This document shows positions 35,435 to 46,389 of a DNA stretch of 64,000 nucleotides, piece by piece. How positions within the stretch are numbered: position 1 is the stretch's first letter; each line of letters begins with the position of its first letter. Both the position numbers and the translations under genes were made by a program. The stretch is from Prorocentrum cordatum (Eukaryota; Sar; Dinophyceae; Prorocentrales; Prorocentraceae), in contig CAUYUJ010004303.1 of NCBI GenBank assembly GCA_963575745.1, positions 1 to 64,000 of the forward strand. The letters are read 5' to 3'. Below the pieces are notes generated by a model. The model saw only the letters and a program-made list of their open reading frames with translations, was not told the DNA's origin and did not search any database.

Positions 35435-36303
35435 CGGCACCTGAGCGTCACAGGGTTGCTTGGTCGCGCAACTGAGCGCACGGTGCGATAGCGCGACGGG
35501 CGACCGCGCACCGCGACCCAAGATGCACAGCTCCGTGCCGCTCTGCGCGAGCGGACGGCACCTGAGCGTCACAGGGTTGCTTGGTCCCGCAACTGAGCGC
35601 ACGGTGCGCCGGCGCAGCGACCGACCGCACACCGCGACCAAAGATGCACAGTCCGTGCCGCACTGCGCGAGCGGACGGCACCTGAGCGTCACAGGGTTGC
35701 TTGGTCCCGCATCTGAGCGCGCGGTGCGCCGGCGCAGCGACCGACCGCACACCGCGACCCAAGATGCATAGCTCCATGCCGCTCTGCGCGAGCGGACGGC
35801 ACCTGAGCGTCACAGGGTTGCTTGGCCCCGCAACTGAGCGCACGGTGCGCCGGCGCAGCGGCCGACCGCACACCGCGACCCAAGATGCGCAGCACCATGC
35901 CTCTGCGCGAGCGGACGGCACCTGAGCGTCCCAGGATTGCTGAGCAATGAGCGACGAGATCTGGCCCGAGCGTCCCAAGACGAAGAACGCGGGGACTGCG
36001 TCGACAGAGGACGTGGATCTCGGCGCGTGGGGACGATCCGAACCCCAACCAGAGGGACCGCGAGACGCGCGGCAGCATCCCCTGGGCCTGCGCGCAAGGA
36101 ATCCATCGATTCAAAAGCAATGGAAAAGTAACAAGAGGTAACTCTTGGACGGCAATGGCCAGCCTGGAGAGAATCGATGCAAAGACACTCCTGATCAGCC
36201 AATGCCAACCAACCAACCAGCCTGGAGCGAAGCAGATGGAGAACGAAGGGTGCCCGCGAAAACCTTGCTTCCCGAATGCACAGCCTCCTCAGAAGCTCCG
36301 CTT
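35435..36303 (-). repeat. Split repeat Y2 (A1-type terminus) of insertion 2
   Basis: 869 bp matching 28314-29185. It ends at the junction with U2 (AGAAGCTCCGCTT then CCCGCGACCAG). Confidence 0.88.
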
Positions 36304-38038
36304 CCCGCGACCAGTCCGCGGGCGCGACCTGGGCAGCCGAGCGGCGATGTCTGCTATGGCATTTGCAAGGAGCTCCCGCTGCGACACCTGCTCCTCTTTC
36401 AGCTCCACCAACGCCCGGCGGGCGCTCCTGCGCCGCCGCGGGCGCTCGCGCTGGGCGAGGCGAGACCGGGCGTGAAAGGGGGGGTTCCTCTGCGCGACGT
36501 CGAAACGCTGCGTCGACGCTCCGCCGTCTGGCTCCACGACGTGCAAATTCAGCAGCGACGAGCCAGCTGGAAGCCCGTCGCAGCGATGATGCGACGCGGC
36601 CAACGCAGAAAGGAAAGCTGCCACTTTCATTGCGTGGGCGCCCGCTTGGACTCTGCAGCGGCGCCGCCAAGACCGTCGCGCGCGCTGTTCTCTACCGGCG
36701 GCAATCAAACCAGCTGCGCCCGAACGCCCCCCCCGCGCCCAAGAGCAGGGCCCACGCGCGCGGGCTGGGCGGGCAAGGGAGACGCCGCGTCGAAGAGCGG
36801 CAGCGCGCGAGCTCGCGCCGCCCGCCCCGGTCTGGGAGGAGAACCCAAGGGCCCGACGCCGAGCCTGCAGCGCTGCATCTGCAGAGCGCTCGCGCGGGCC
36901 CCCCCGCTGCCCACTTGCCCGCCCTCGCTGCGAGCCCTGGGCCTTGTCTGGCCAGGGCCAGTGCCCAGCTTGGACAGCGCCTCCGATTCGCCCGCGCGGA
37001 CAAGGCGCGGCCGCGCGCGCCGGCTCGAGCCCCGCGCCTCGACGGCGCCACGTCGCGCGGCGAAGACCGCCGCGGGGCCGCCGCGCCACTGCGCGGGGCG
37101 CGACGAGTAGCCGCGGAACAGCGCATACTCTTGCTTAATGGAGATTTGGCATTGCACCCTTTGAAAGTCTTTGTTGCGGGCCCACCGCGGCAGGTGCGCT
37201 CGAAGACGCAGACGCCCACCGTTGTGGGCGGGCACAAATTGGCCACGGTCGCGCGTAGGTCGTGCGCGCGGCAGCGCGACGCGACCGCGGCATCGCTGCG
37301 CAGGCGCGGGCCATCGCGCCGTCGCGCGCCGGGGTTGCGTCGCCGCGGGGGGGGGTCGCTGCCCCCTGCGGCGCGTGCGCTTCGCAGGTGATTTGCAATT
37401 TGGTGGGGGCGCCTCGCGCGCGCCCGCGCGCGAGCGGCGGGCGCCCCCCTGGCGCGCGTTCTTTCTCCCACCCTCCACCCTGTCTGCTGCGCGCAGGCGT
37501 GGCGCGAGGCCGCCCACGCGGCGGCGCGTCGGGCCCTGGCCCTGACACTCCAAGCCAACGGCGTAACCTTACGACAGAACCCCCACCCCGACACTAACAG
37601 CCTGACACTAACACACGGGCCCCACCACCCTAATCCGCGCACACCAGCTCCGACACCCTAACCCTAACACCCTAACGCGAACACCTTACCCGAACCACCT
37701 GACCTCCTTGCCCCCAACCCCTAGCCCTGACACTCTCACCCCCCCCCCCAACCCAAACCCTCACACCCTAACCCTATCCCTAACGCCGTAACCCTAGCAC
37801 CCTAGCCCTGACACGAACACCCAAACCCTAACACCGGAACCCTATCATGCTAACCCTCACACCCGAACCCAAAGAACCTTAACACACAAATCCTAAATCT
37901 CACCCGCAAGCCCCTACACTCTAACCCTTACACCCTAACCCTAACAAGCACGCTAATAAGCCTGACCCCCGAACCCCAGCCGGGACCCTGATTCACTGAC
38001 CCTCACACCCTAACCAAACCCGAACACTCTAACCCTTA
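36304..38038 (+). other. U2 GC-rich block resumed, then CCCTAA-like DNA
   Basis: Matches U1 9346-11079. No gene is supported. The GC-rich part ends near 37541. The inverted arm (37545-37641) and CCCTAA-like DNA follow, ending in the TA (38037-38038) duplicated by insertion 3. Confidence 0.8.
38037..38038. other. TA target-site duplication, left copy
   Basis: Left copy of the TA. The empty U1 site (11078-11079) has one TA in CCCTTACCTACCCC; U2 has TA here and again at 59201-59202. Confidence 0.85.
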
Positions 38039-38055
38039 CCCACACATCCTGACGT
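38039..38055 (+). repeat. Left terminal inverted repeat
   Basis: CCCACACATCCTGACGT pairs with the reverse complement of 59184-59200 with one mismatch (T/G at position 12). Confidence 0.82.
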
Positions 38056-38193
38056 GATGGTTTTTTCACGACGGTCAGATGTAATGGTTTTTCTGGAATG
38101 TCATGGTTTTTGTGCGATGTCATGGTTTTTCTGTGTATGTTGTGGTTTTTGGAAAATGCATTGGCTGTGGATATATCCACCATGTGAAGAAAT
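38056..38193 (+). repeat. Subterminal ATGG/TTTTT repeats, left end
   Basis: About five copies of (A/T)(A/G)TGTCATGGTTTTT-like words. The right end carries similar words in the same orientation at 59095-59183 (ATGTCATGGTTTTTTCC, ACGTCTTGGTTT). Such subterminal motifs often bind transposase (family knowledge); here that is inference. Confidence 0.6.
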
Positions 38194-39057
38194 GGTCATG
38201 TTGGCTGGGAAACTAAAGTGAACCCTTAACGGTGACCGAGCGGATTTCGGGTGACCCGCGCGCGCGTGGGTTCACCCGCGCGTGCGGGTCACCCGCACGT
38301 GCGGGTGACCATGGTCACCCCCGCGCGCGCGCGCGCGCACGTTGGAGTTGTGTATTGTCCACAACAGAAAAGTCGACATGTAATTCCAAAAACTGAATTT
38401 GAAATTTCTGTGGCTCTTTAAGGAGGCCGACGGTGGGTCATGTTGGCTGGGAAACTAAAGTGAACCCTTAACGGTGACCGAGCGGATTTCGGGTGACCCG
38501 CGCGCGTGCGGGTCACCCGCGCGTGGGTGGCCATGGTCACCCGCGCGCGCGCGCGCGCGTTGGAGTACGTGTATTGTCCACAACAGAAAAGTCGACATGT
38601 AATTCCAAAAACTGAATTTGAAATTTCTGTGGCTCTTTAAGGAGGCCGACGGTGGGTCATGTTGGCTGAGAAACTAAAGTGAATCCTTAACGGTGACCGA
38701 GCGGATTTCGGGTGACCCGCGCGCGTGCGGGTGACCATGGTCACCCGCGCGCGCGCGCGCGTTGGAGTTCTGTATCGTCCACAACAGAAAAGTCGACATG
38801 TAATTCCAAAAACTGAATTTGAAATTTCTGTGGCTCTTTAAGGAGGCCGACGGTGAGTCATGTTGGCTGGGAAACTAAAGTGAATCCTTAACGGTGACCG
38901 AGCGGATTTCGGGTGACCCGCGCGCGTGCGGGCGTGCGGGTGACCGTGGTCACCTGCGCGCGCGTTGGAGTTGTGTATTGTCCACAACAGAAAAGTCGAC
39001 ATGTAATTCCAAAAACTGAATTTGAAATTTCTGTGGCTCTTTAAGGAGGCCGACGGT
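38194..39057 (+). repeat. Four tandem copies of a 201-242 bp repeat
   Basis: Starts at 38194, 38436, 38655 and 38856 (GGTCATGTTGGCTGGGAAAC). Each unit ends in GGCTCTTTAAGGAGGCCGAC. Length differences come from the internal GGGTGACC/GGTCACCC and CGCG part, which is rich in short palindromes. Confidence 0.9.
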
Positions 39058-39379
39058 GACACGTGTCACCCGCGCGTGCGGGTGACCATGGTCACCCGCG
39101 CGCGCGCAGTGTCCACATTCGAAAAGTCGCGATGTTGGCCTGGTAAACCCTCAACGGTGACCGATGTCGGTCACCGTTGAGGGTTTACTTTAACAATATC
39201 GGTCATCGGTGACCGATATCGGTCACTCCAAAATATTAATATTGTATTTTGAAATTAACATGTGTTTTCGTTAACATCGAGAATTCGCCATCGTTAGTTC
39301 CTGGAAACTGAATATGGGACGGGGCCGAGCCTCGGGCGGCGAGGTTCCGTAGCTGTCTCGACTCGAGGGCTCGTCGGTC
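39058..39379. other. Palindrome-rich DNA upstream of the first frame
   Basis: Includes GGTGACC-type palindromes, a 46-bp perfect hairpin (39143-39188), and AT-richer DNA (39190-39300) leading to the ATG at 39380. A promoter may lie here, but no recognisable motif supports it. Confidence 0.5.
39143..39188. repeat. 46-bp near-perfect palindrome
   Basis: GTAAACCCTCAACGGTGACC at one side is mirrored by GGTCACCGTTGAGGGTTTAC at the other; 22-nt arms with a 2-nt loop (TG). Confidence 0.92.
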
Positions 39380-39961
39380 ATGGAGGGCGCGGCGGCGCCG
39401 CGCCCAGCGCAGGCGGCGGAGGCCGTGCCCGAGGCCGTGCACGCCTCGCCGGCGCCCTGGCTGGTGCTGCCGCGTCCACCGCCTCGCGTGGTGCGGCCGC
39501 GGTTGCGGGGCCCGCAGGCCACGGTGGCGGAGGTGGCGGTGGCGGAGGCGGTGGTGGCGCCTGCGGCGAAACCACGGCCGCGCGCGGCGGTGGCGCGTGC
39601 GGCGGCGGAGGCGCCCCAGCAGGCGCGCGCGGACGGGCCCCCGCGCCCGCCGACGTCGGCGCCGCCGATGGAGGTCGTGGCCGCGGAGCGGGCGCGCCAG
39701 CAGGCGCGGGCGAGCGGGCCGCGCCCGCCGACGTCGGCGCCGCCTGCGGAGGTCGTGGCCGAGCGGGCGCGCCAGCAGGCGCGGGCGAGCGGGCCGCGCC
39801 CGCCGACGTCGGCGCCGCCTCTCGAGGTCGTGGCCGCGGAGCGGGCGCGGCAGGCGGCGGAGAGGGCGGAGCAGAAGCTCTGCAGCGCTCCTCCTGCAGC
39901 GCTGCAGGAGGAGCGCGTGGCGGAGGCGGCGCTGTCCCTGCAGGGCGGCTTGGACCCATGA
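39380..39961 (+). CDS. Candidate first exon: Ala/Pro-rich ORF with 25-residue repeats
   Basis: ATG at 39380 opens 193 codons to a TGA at 39959. From about residue 78 to 160 there are three near-copies of a ~25-residue unit (RARQQARASGPRPPTSAPP followed by EVVAE), i.e. a ~75-bp tandem repeat. If it belongs to the downstream many-exon gene, it could splice at GCGGAG|GCGGC (after 39925, phase 0, GC donor), which would join in frame to the exon at 41053. It could instead be a stand-alone low-complexity protein or non-coding. No domain is recognised. The repeat and GC content lower confidence, since the opposite strand is also open. Confidence 0.4.
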   Translation: MEGAAAPRPAQAAEAVPEAVHASPAPWLVLPRPPPRVVRPRLRGPQATVAEVAVAEAVVAPAAKPRPRAAVARAAAEAPQQARADGPPRPPTSAPPMEVVAAERARQQARASGPRPPTSAPPAEVVAERARQQARASGPRPPTSAPPLEVVAAERARQAAERAEQKLCSAPPAALQEERVAEAALSLQGGLDP

Positions 39962-39969
39962 GGGGCCCG

Positions 39970-41052
39970 CGGAGGAGGAGGGGGAGGAGGAGGGGGAAGA
40001 GGGGGAGGAGGAGGAGGAGGAGGAGGAGGAGGAGGAGGAAGAGGAGGAGGAGGAGGAGGAGGATGAGACCTTGAATTCTTGTGGCGCAGTTGCTTTGAAC
40101 TACTTCTCTCTGGACGTCCCCATGCACTCCACGCCTTGCGCCCTTCACTCGGCCTGATAATGATGATGAGGAGGGGGATGGATTGTTTCAGCATGTTTTT
40201 GAGCATATGTTCGGGGCTTCTCGTTGCCTCGGCTGGATTCCCATCGAAATCAACTCCACTCGGCCTGTCGCCTCGGCCTGTATACAGCTTGCTGATGATG
40301 AGGAGGAGGAGGATAATGTATTATTTCAGCATGTTTTGGAGCATTTGTTCGGGGCTTCCTGGGGGGCCCTCGTCGCCTCGGCTGGATTCCCATTGAAATC
40401 CTAGCTTCAGGGCGAGGGTGGCGCGCGCTCGCGCGCGAAGCCCAACAGGTCCAAGAGCCTGGAGGGCGCCCGCGCGCAAGGCCGCGCGCGCGGGCGCGAT
40501 GCTCAGCGGCGCCGCGAGCAGTGGGGGCCCCGAGGCTCCTGGCTCTTTTTCTTCCTTCCCACCCTGCTGGAGGAGGATGATCAAGGGGAGGACGAGGAGG
40601 GAGGCAAACTTGTGACCAGAGTTTGGGGCGGAAGGTCAAGGCAGGAGGAAGGAGAGGGACCCTCTCCTTCCTCCTGCCCTTCTTCATTAATCCTCTTCTT
40701 CATCCCCCTCATCCTCCTCGTCCTCATCGTCCTCATCGTCCTCCTCCTCATCATCATCATCCTCATCCTTCTCATCATCCTCAGCCTCCATAGTCATCAT
40801 CATCCTCATCTTCCTCATCCTCATCATCGTCATCAGCCTCCACCTCAGCCTCATAGTTCTCCTCCTCCTCCTTCTCATCATCATCTTCAGCTTCCTCCTC
40901 CTCCTCCTCATCATCCTCCTGATCCTCCTGATCCTCCTCATCCTCCCCTTCATCCTCATCCTCATCGTCCTCATCTCCCCGAGGCTCAGGCGTTGCTTGT
41001 CCTCCCTGTCCTCCTCCTCCACCCTCATGCTCTTCCCCCCCGTCCTCGCGAG
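39970..41052. other. Repeat-filled interval with a duplicated ~110-bp block
   Basis: GAGGAGGAG tract (39970-40060), then two diverged copies of one block (40149-40256 and 40271-40403) sharing TTTCAGCATGTTTT, GAGCAT(A/T)TGTTCGGGGCTTC and CCTCGGCTGGATTCCCAT. A plus frame (40183-40404) reads the block twice (FQHVFEHMFGAS, FQHVLEHLFGAS), so it may be a duplicated exon. A GC-rich patch (40410-40540) and CCTCATCCTC repeats (40690-41000) follow. Confidence 0.45.
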
Positions 41053-43618
41053 GCCGAGGAGCCGATCGCCCTGCGGATGGCGACGTTCAAGCGCCAGCAG
41101 ACGTCGAGGCTCGATCCATCGGAGTTGGCGCAGGCGCAGGGGGGGAGTGATGGAGGGGCAAGAAGAGGAGCAGCAGGAAGAGGGGGATGAGGATGAGGAG
41201 GACGAGGAGGAGGATGAGAAGGATGAGGATGAGGATGAGGATGAAGATGAGGATGATGATGATGAGGAGGAGGAGGAGGATGAGGAGGATGAGGATGACG
41301 ATGAGGAGGAGGCTGAGGGTTATGAGAAGGATGAGGATGCTGAGGAGGATGGTGATGATGAGGAGGAGGAGGGGGAGGATGAAGAGGATGAGGATGAGGA
41401 TGGTGAGGAGGAGGCTGAGGATGATGATGATGAGGAGGAGGAGGAGGAGGAGGATCAGGATGATGTGGAGGGAGGGCTCCCCTCGCAGGTGCTAGAGCTG
41501 CGCGACGGCGAGAGCGTCTGGGATGGTACCCCAATGGATTTAGGGCCCCCGTGGGACCGATCATTCATGGATCGATAGATCGATCGAGCCATCGATGGAT
41601 CCATGAATCCATCGATGGATCGATCGATCCATCGATCGATGATCGGTGTCTTCCGCGGGTTCCTCCCCAGGTACACGCATTCCCAAGTATTCCACTTACA
41701 ACGCAGAGTACGGCGGACGCCCGAACAAGGAGCTGCTGAAGGCTGGGCGAGGGCTTTCTCGGCCTCGTTCTCGTCGTCGTCCTCGTCGTCGTCCTCGTCC
41801 TCCCCCTCCTCCTCCTCCTCCTCATCCTCCTCGTAGTCCTCCTAGTCCTCCTATGCCTCGTTCTTCTAATCCTGGGTCCTCGTCGACGTCTCGTCTCTTC
41901 CTCCACGTCTCCTCCTCGTTCGCCTCTGCCTCGTACCTCCTCCCCGTCCTCGTCCTGCTCCCCGTCATCGTCCCCGTGTCCTCGCCTTCCTACTACTTCT
42001 CCTCCACCTCGCTTGGGCCACCCTTTTCGAGGCTCCTCGTGGGGCCACTCGAGGCCCCTCTTGCGGCCTCGTCCCGAGCATTTTGTTCTTCCCAAGGCCT
42101 GGAACGAGACGGGCCAGAAGTTGCACGAGGCTGGCGAAGGGAAGCGCTTCTCCCAGAAGACGATGGAGGCCTGGGGGGGAGGATCGAGGAGAAGGACAAG
42201 GAGGAGGATCAGGATAAGGAGGATGACGAGGAAGAGGAGGAGGTGGAGGTGGAGAGAGGAAGAGGATTATGATGATGAGGAGGAGGAGGAGAAGGAGGAG
42301 GAGGAGGAGGAGGATGAGGATCAAGAGGAGGAGGAGGATGGAGGATGATGAGTAGGAGCAGGAGCGATCGATGAGGATCGAGCCTAGGAGGTTGAGGAGA
42401 TGATATGAGGGTTGAGGTTGGAGGGAGATCGATGATCGAGGAAGTCGTCGTCGTCGTCGATCGTCGCAGCAGGCTGCGTGGCAGATCAAGTACTGGGACG
42501 CCCTCTCAGATACCCTCAGGCAGCTCGACCCCAGGAACCGCAAGCCCACGAAGGCCGTGATGGAGGCACACAGGTACCCTCCCTCATCCTTCTCCCTCCT
42601 TATCCTTCTCCTCCTCGATCCGTATCCTTCTCTCCCTCCTTATCCTTCTCCTCCTCCTTATCCTCATCCTCTCCTCCTTATCCGTCTCCTTCTCCCTCCT
42701 TATCCTTCTCCATCCTTATCCTTCTCCCTCCTTATCCTTCTCATGCTTCTCTTTTCTTTCTCGTCGTCCTCCGAGGTACATCGAGGCGCGAGCATGCAGG
42801 ATGATCCAGGCGCACTGGGAGGTGACGCAGGGCATCGCGAAGTCGAAGAAGGAGGTGCAGGACAGCGGAGGAGGTGGAGGTACATGGAGGTCCACGGAGA
42901 AGGACGAGGAGGTCAAGCTGATAATGAGGAGGAGGAGGAAGATGAGGCCCTCACTTTTGACCCCTCCCAGCTTCTCCTCCTCCTCCTGCGGGGAGGAGGA
43001 GGAGGAGGAGGGGGAGCAAGAGAACGAGTACTCCTCCTCCTCCTCCTCATCCTCCTCCTCCTCCTCCTCCTCCTCCTCCCCCTCTGCTCTGGCCAGGACG
43101 GCGAGGACGCGCAGCCACCGTGCGACACGGACGACGATGAGCAGCTCACCGAGGAGAACTTGAGAGCTGTGCTGGCAAAGGTGCCATGGGAGAGGTAGGA
43201 GGAGGTAGGAGTAGACAGGTATGTGGAGGTAGGGGGATTGGGATTGACAGGAGTAGGAGGTAGGAAGAGGTAGGAGGAGGAAGGAAGAAGTAGGAGGAGG
43301 TAGGAGGAAGAGGTAGGAAACGGCAGGCGGAGGTAGTAAGAGGTAGGGGGAGGAAGAGGTTGGAGGAGGACGAGGTAGGAAGAGATGATGTATTCAGGAA
43401 GATGTAAGAAGATGTAGGTGGATAAAGAGGTAGGAGGAGGTTGGAGTAGACAGGAAGAGCAGGCAGGGGCGGGGCGGAGTGAAGGTGCAAGATAGCGAAG
43501 TGGACCAGGCGGACGTGAGCGAGGCCATCGTTCGGATCCATGACCAGGAGTCCCTCCGCACCCCCCAGAAGACAAGGCCGATTCCGTTCATCAAGTCGCT
43601 CCTCGGGATTAAGAGAAG
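41053..43618 (+). CDS. Many-exon gene of unknown product, exon group 1
   Basis: Eight short exons I can place: 41053-41133, 41491-41527, 41671-41741, 42097-42168, 42473-42573, 42776-42854 (or 42860), 43097-43180, 43485-43618. Each starts after AG and its first base is G. Donors are GC, GT, GC, GC, GT, GT, GT, GA in order. Phase runs 0,0,1,0,0,2,0,0 and then 2, so every junction stays in frame. Example peptides are ALRMATFKRQQTSRLDPSEL, KYSTYNAEYGGRPNKELLK, WNETGQKLHEAGEGKRF and VDQADVSEAIVRIHDQ. These have normal amino-acid composition, unlike the Glu/Asp, Arg/Met or Ser repeats that the intervening DNA would encode. The product is hydrophilic and probably soluble. No domain is recognised and no function is assigned. 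Confidence 0.68.
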
Positions 43619-44125
43619 GACCGACGAGGGGAGGAGAAGACAAGGGATGGTGATGATGACGGTGCTGATGATGATGATGCTGATGATGATGGTGATGAGG
43701 ATGGTGGTCATGATGGTGACGACGACGATGAAGACGCTGTGGTGCCGATGATGATGATGATGAGGAGGAGGGGGAGGATGAGGCGTGGCAGGAGGAGTGG
43801 GGGGATGATGATGACGACGATGATGACGATGACGATGATGAGGATTATGATGATGATGATGGTGGTGATGATGCTGTTGCTGATGATGCTGATGATGACG
43901 ACGACGAGGATGATGATGATGATGGCCGTGATGGTGATGATGAGGCTCATGATGAGGAGGCTGATGATGAGGATGAGGATGAGGCGTGGCAGGAGGAGCG
44001 GAGGGATGATGACGACGACGATGATGAGGAGGATGGCGATGAGGAGGGTCGAGGGGTGTCGATCGATAGGTCGGTCGGTGGGTCGGAGGAGGAGGAGGAG
44101 GAGCAGAATGAGGAGGAGATCCCAG

Positions 44126-46389
44126 GAAAGATTTCGCGCCGCCGACGGACAAGAAGAAGAAGAAGAAGCTTAGGGGCGGCAAGACGCCGAGGCAGGTGCA
44201 AGGGACGGCGGAGGAACCGCTGGTGAAGGCGGAGATCGAGGAGCTCGCCGCCGCGCCCGCGCGCGACTCGCTCCCGCTCGTGCGCGACTCGCCGCGCCAG
44301 CGCGCGAGTCGCGTGCTGAAGCGCCCTGCAGCCGTGCTCAGGCGCCCTGCAGCGCGCGCCGTGGCAGCGGTACCGCGGCTGGTCAAACTCCTCTCCTCCT
44401 CCTCCTCCTCCTCCTCCTCCTCCTCCTCCTCCTCCTCCTCCTCCTGTTCTTCCTCCCTCTTCCTCCTCCTCCCTCTCCTCTTCCCTCGAGCTCCTCCTCC
44501 TCCTCCTATGCTCCTCGTCCTCCTCCTGGGATATCCTAGGCTGAGCTGGATATTTCCTCGGACGACATATGGAGGCCATTGTAGCGGCGCAGGCCCTGCT
44601 GGGCTACCCGCGTCGGTGGTTCCCTGAGGCCCTTCTGATCCTTCTCCTTCTCCTCCTCGACCTCCTCGCCTCCTCCGAGGCACGCGCGGAGGCCGTGGTC
44701 GGCGTCGACGGCGCGGCCGACGGCGGCGACGAGGTCCTGGAGGGCGCCGACGAGGTCCTGGAGGGCGCCGACGAGGTCGAGGTCGAGGTCGGCGTCGACG
44801 GCGCGACCGACGGCGGCGACGAGGTCCTGGAGGGCGCCGACGAGGAGATCGAGGAGGTCCTGGAGGGCGCCGACGAGGAGATCGAGGAGGTCCTGGAGGG
44901 CGCCGAGTGCGGCGACGTCGACGCGGCCGAGCCCGTGGGCGGGGGCGAGATCGAGGACGCGGTCGAGCCCGTGGACGGTGGCGAGATCGAGGACGCGGTC
45001 GCGGACGAAGAGAATGACGAAGGCGACCATATCTGGAGGGTAGGAGGTAGGAGGATGTAGAAGATATGAGGAGGTAGAAGGTCGGATGTAGGATATAGAA
45101 GAAGACGAGGATGTAGGAGGTAGGACGAGGTCGGAGGAGTCGGACGAGGCATGAAGTTTGAGTAGGACGTGGTAGGAGGTAGGAGGAGTAGGACGGGAAA
45201 GGTAGAGGATCGGAGTAGGACGAGGTGGGAGGAGGTACGAGGCTGAGGACGAGGTATAGGGCAGAAGAGCGCAGGCCCCATCACGATCTACGCGGAGATC
45301 GGCAACTACGCGGACGACTTCTACACGGTCAGCTACAGGAGGACCTTCATCCTCCATCCTCGACCTTTCTCAAACCTCCTTCTCCTTCTCCTGGATCCCC
45401 ACCCCCATCACTCAACATCCTCAGGAGGGCCACGGAGTTCATCAGCTGCCTCTACTACAAGAAGAGGGGGGCCAAGGGCAGCGCGCTGCAGCTCATCAGC
45501 TGCAAGGACAAGATCTGGAAGGGCGACGCCGAGGAGAAGAAAAACCTGAGCTGGTGCTGCATGCTGGCGCGCTCGGGGGGGAGGGGGAGGGAGAGAAGGA
45601 GGAGGAGGAGGAGGAGGACGACGATGAGAGGGAGATAGGGGGACGATCGGGGAGGATAAGATCGCTGAGGATAGGATGATCACGATACGAATGATTAGGA
45701 GCATCGAGGATGAGCGGAAGGATGAGGAGGAGAACGAATAGGAAGGAGGAGGCGAGGAGGCTAATGAGGATGAGGATGAGGAGTGGGATGATGATGAGGA
45801 GGATTAGCAGGATGAGGATGAGGATGATGATGAGGAGGAAGAAGATGATGAGGACGAGGATGAGGAGGATGAGGAGGAGGAGGTGGATGAGGAGGAGGAG
45901 GAGGATGAGGAGACGAGGATGATGATGATGAGGATGAGGAGCCGACGATATCGCAAGGCGGTCAAGAAGAAGATCAAGGAGCACAAGACCATTGACAAGA
46001 AGATCGTGGCCGACTACAGGGACGAGTGGGTCAACAACCACAGCGAGCAGCTCGACACCGACGAGTGGGCTCGTCGTCATCGATCCTCCTCGTCATCCTC
46101 ATCCTCCTCTTCCTCCTCATCACCCTCATCCTCATACTCCTCGTCATCCTCATCGACGTCCTCATCCTCCTGCTCTCCTCCTCTTTCCTCCTCCTCCTCC
46201 TCCTACTCCTCCTCCTCCTTCTGGAGTCCTCCTCCTCCTCCTGTCTCGTCCTCCTCCTCCTCCTCCTCGTTCCTCCTCCTCCTCCCTTTCCTCCTCCTCT
46301 TTCCTCCTCCTCCTCCTCCTTTCTCCTCCGCCCCGCTCTTCTCGATCCTCCAAGGTAGAACAGCGACATAGACTACGACGTCGCGCTCG
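44126..46389 (+). CDS. Many-exon gene, exon group 2 (basic and Tyr-rich exons)
   Basis: Exons: 44126-about 44369 (starts phase 2, matching the exon ending 43618), 45275-45338, 45425-45566, 45958-46068, 46359-46389. The first encodes a lysine run (TDKKKKKKLRGGKTPRQV) and an Arg/Pro/Ala stretch (VLKRPAAVLRRPAA), a motif style common in dinoflagellate proteins. The second and third join through a GA donor (CTACAG|GAGGAC) to give YADDFYTVSYRR then ATEFISCLYYKKRGAKG. The fourth reads KKKIKEHKTIDKKIVADYRD. The tiny fifth (NSDIDYDVAL) ends in phase 1, as required by the next exon. The link across 44370-45274 is unresolved; a short exon around 44533-44570 (LDISSDDIW) is possible. Confidence 0.62.
44690..45010. 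repeat. GAGGTCCTGGAGGGCGCCGAC repeats
   Basis: Tandem 21-33 bp words (GACGAGGTCCTGGAGGGCGC). The plus frame reads EVLEGADE repeats and the minus frame reads Leu/Val/Ala repeats. Both are open, so strand and coding status cannot be decided. Confidence 0.5.

Larger units (their letters stand above)
27866..36303 (-). mobile_element. Second split-direct-repeat element, apparently non-autonomous (insertion 2)
   Basis: 8,438 bp present in U2 and absent from U1. The empty site reads GACGTCTTTTCCCGCGACC (U1 9336-9354); the occupied flanks are GTCTTTT|TCCGCTTCGC and CTCCGCTT|CCCGCG. Inside are repeat X (27866-28011, 29186-29331; 146 bp) and repeat Y (28314-29185, 35435-36303; ~870 bp). The Y1-X2 joint (CTCCGCTTTCCGCTTCGC) is exactly the joined element ends. 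Read on the minus strand the order is A1(Y2), internal, B1(X2)A2(Y1), B2(X1), the same as insertion 1. Apart from the repeats I see only tandem arrays and no RT, RNase H or recombinase motif. I infer mobilisation in trans. Confidence 0.85.

Noticed and set aside
44569-45060. Acidic EVLEGADE repeat protein of 163 codons
   Set aside because: Both strands are open across the repeat, and the frame does not connect cleanly with neighbouring exons. Listed as a repeat instead.
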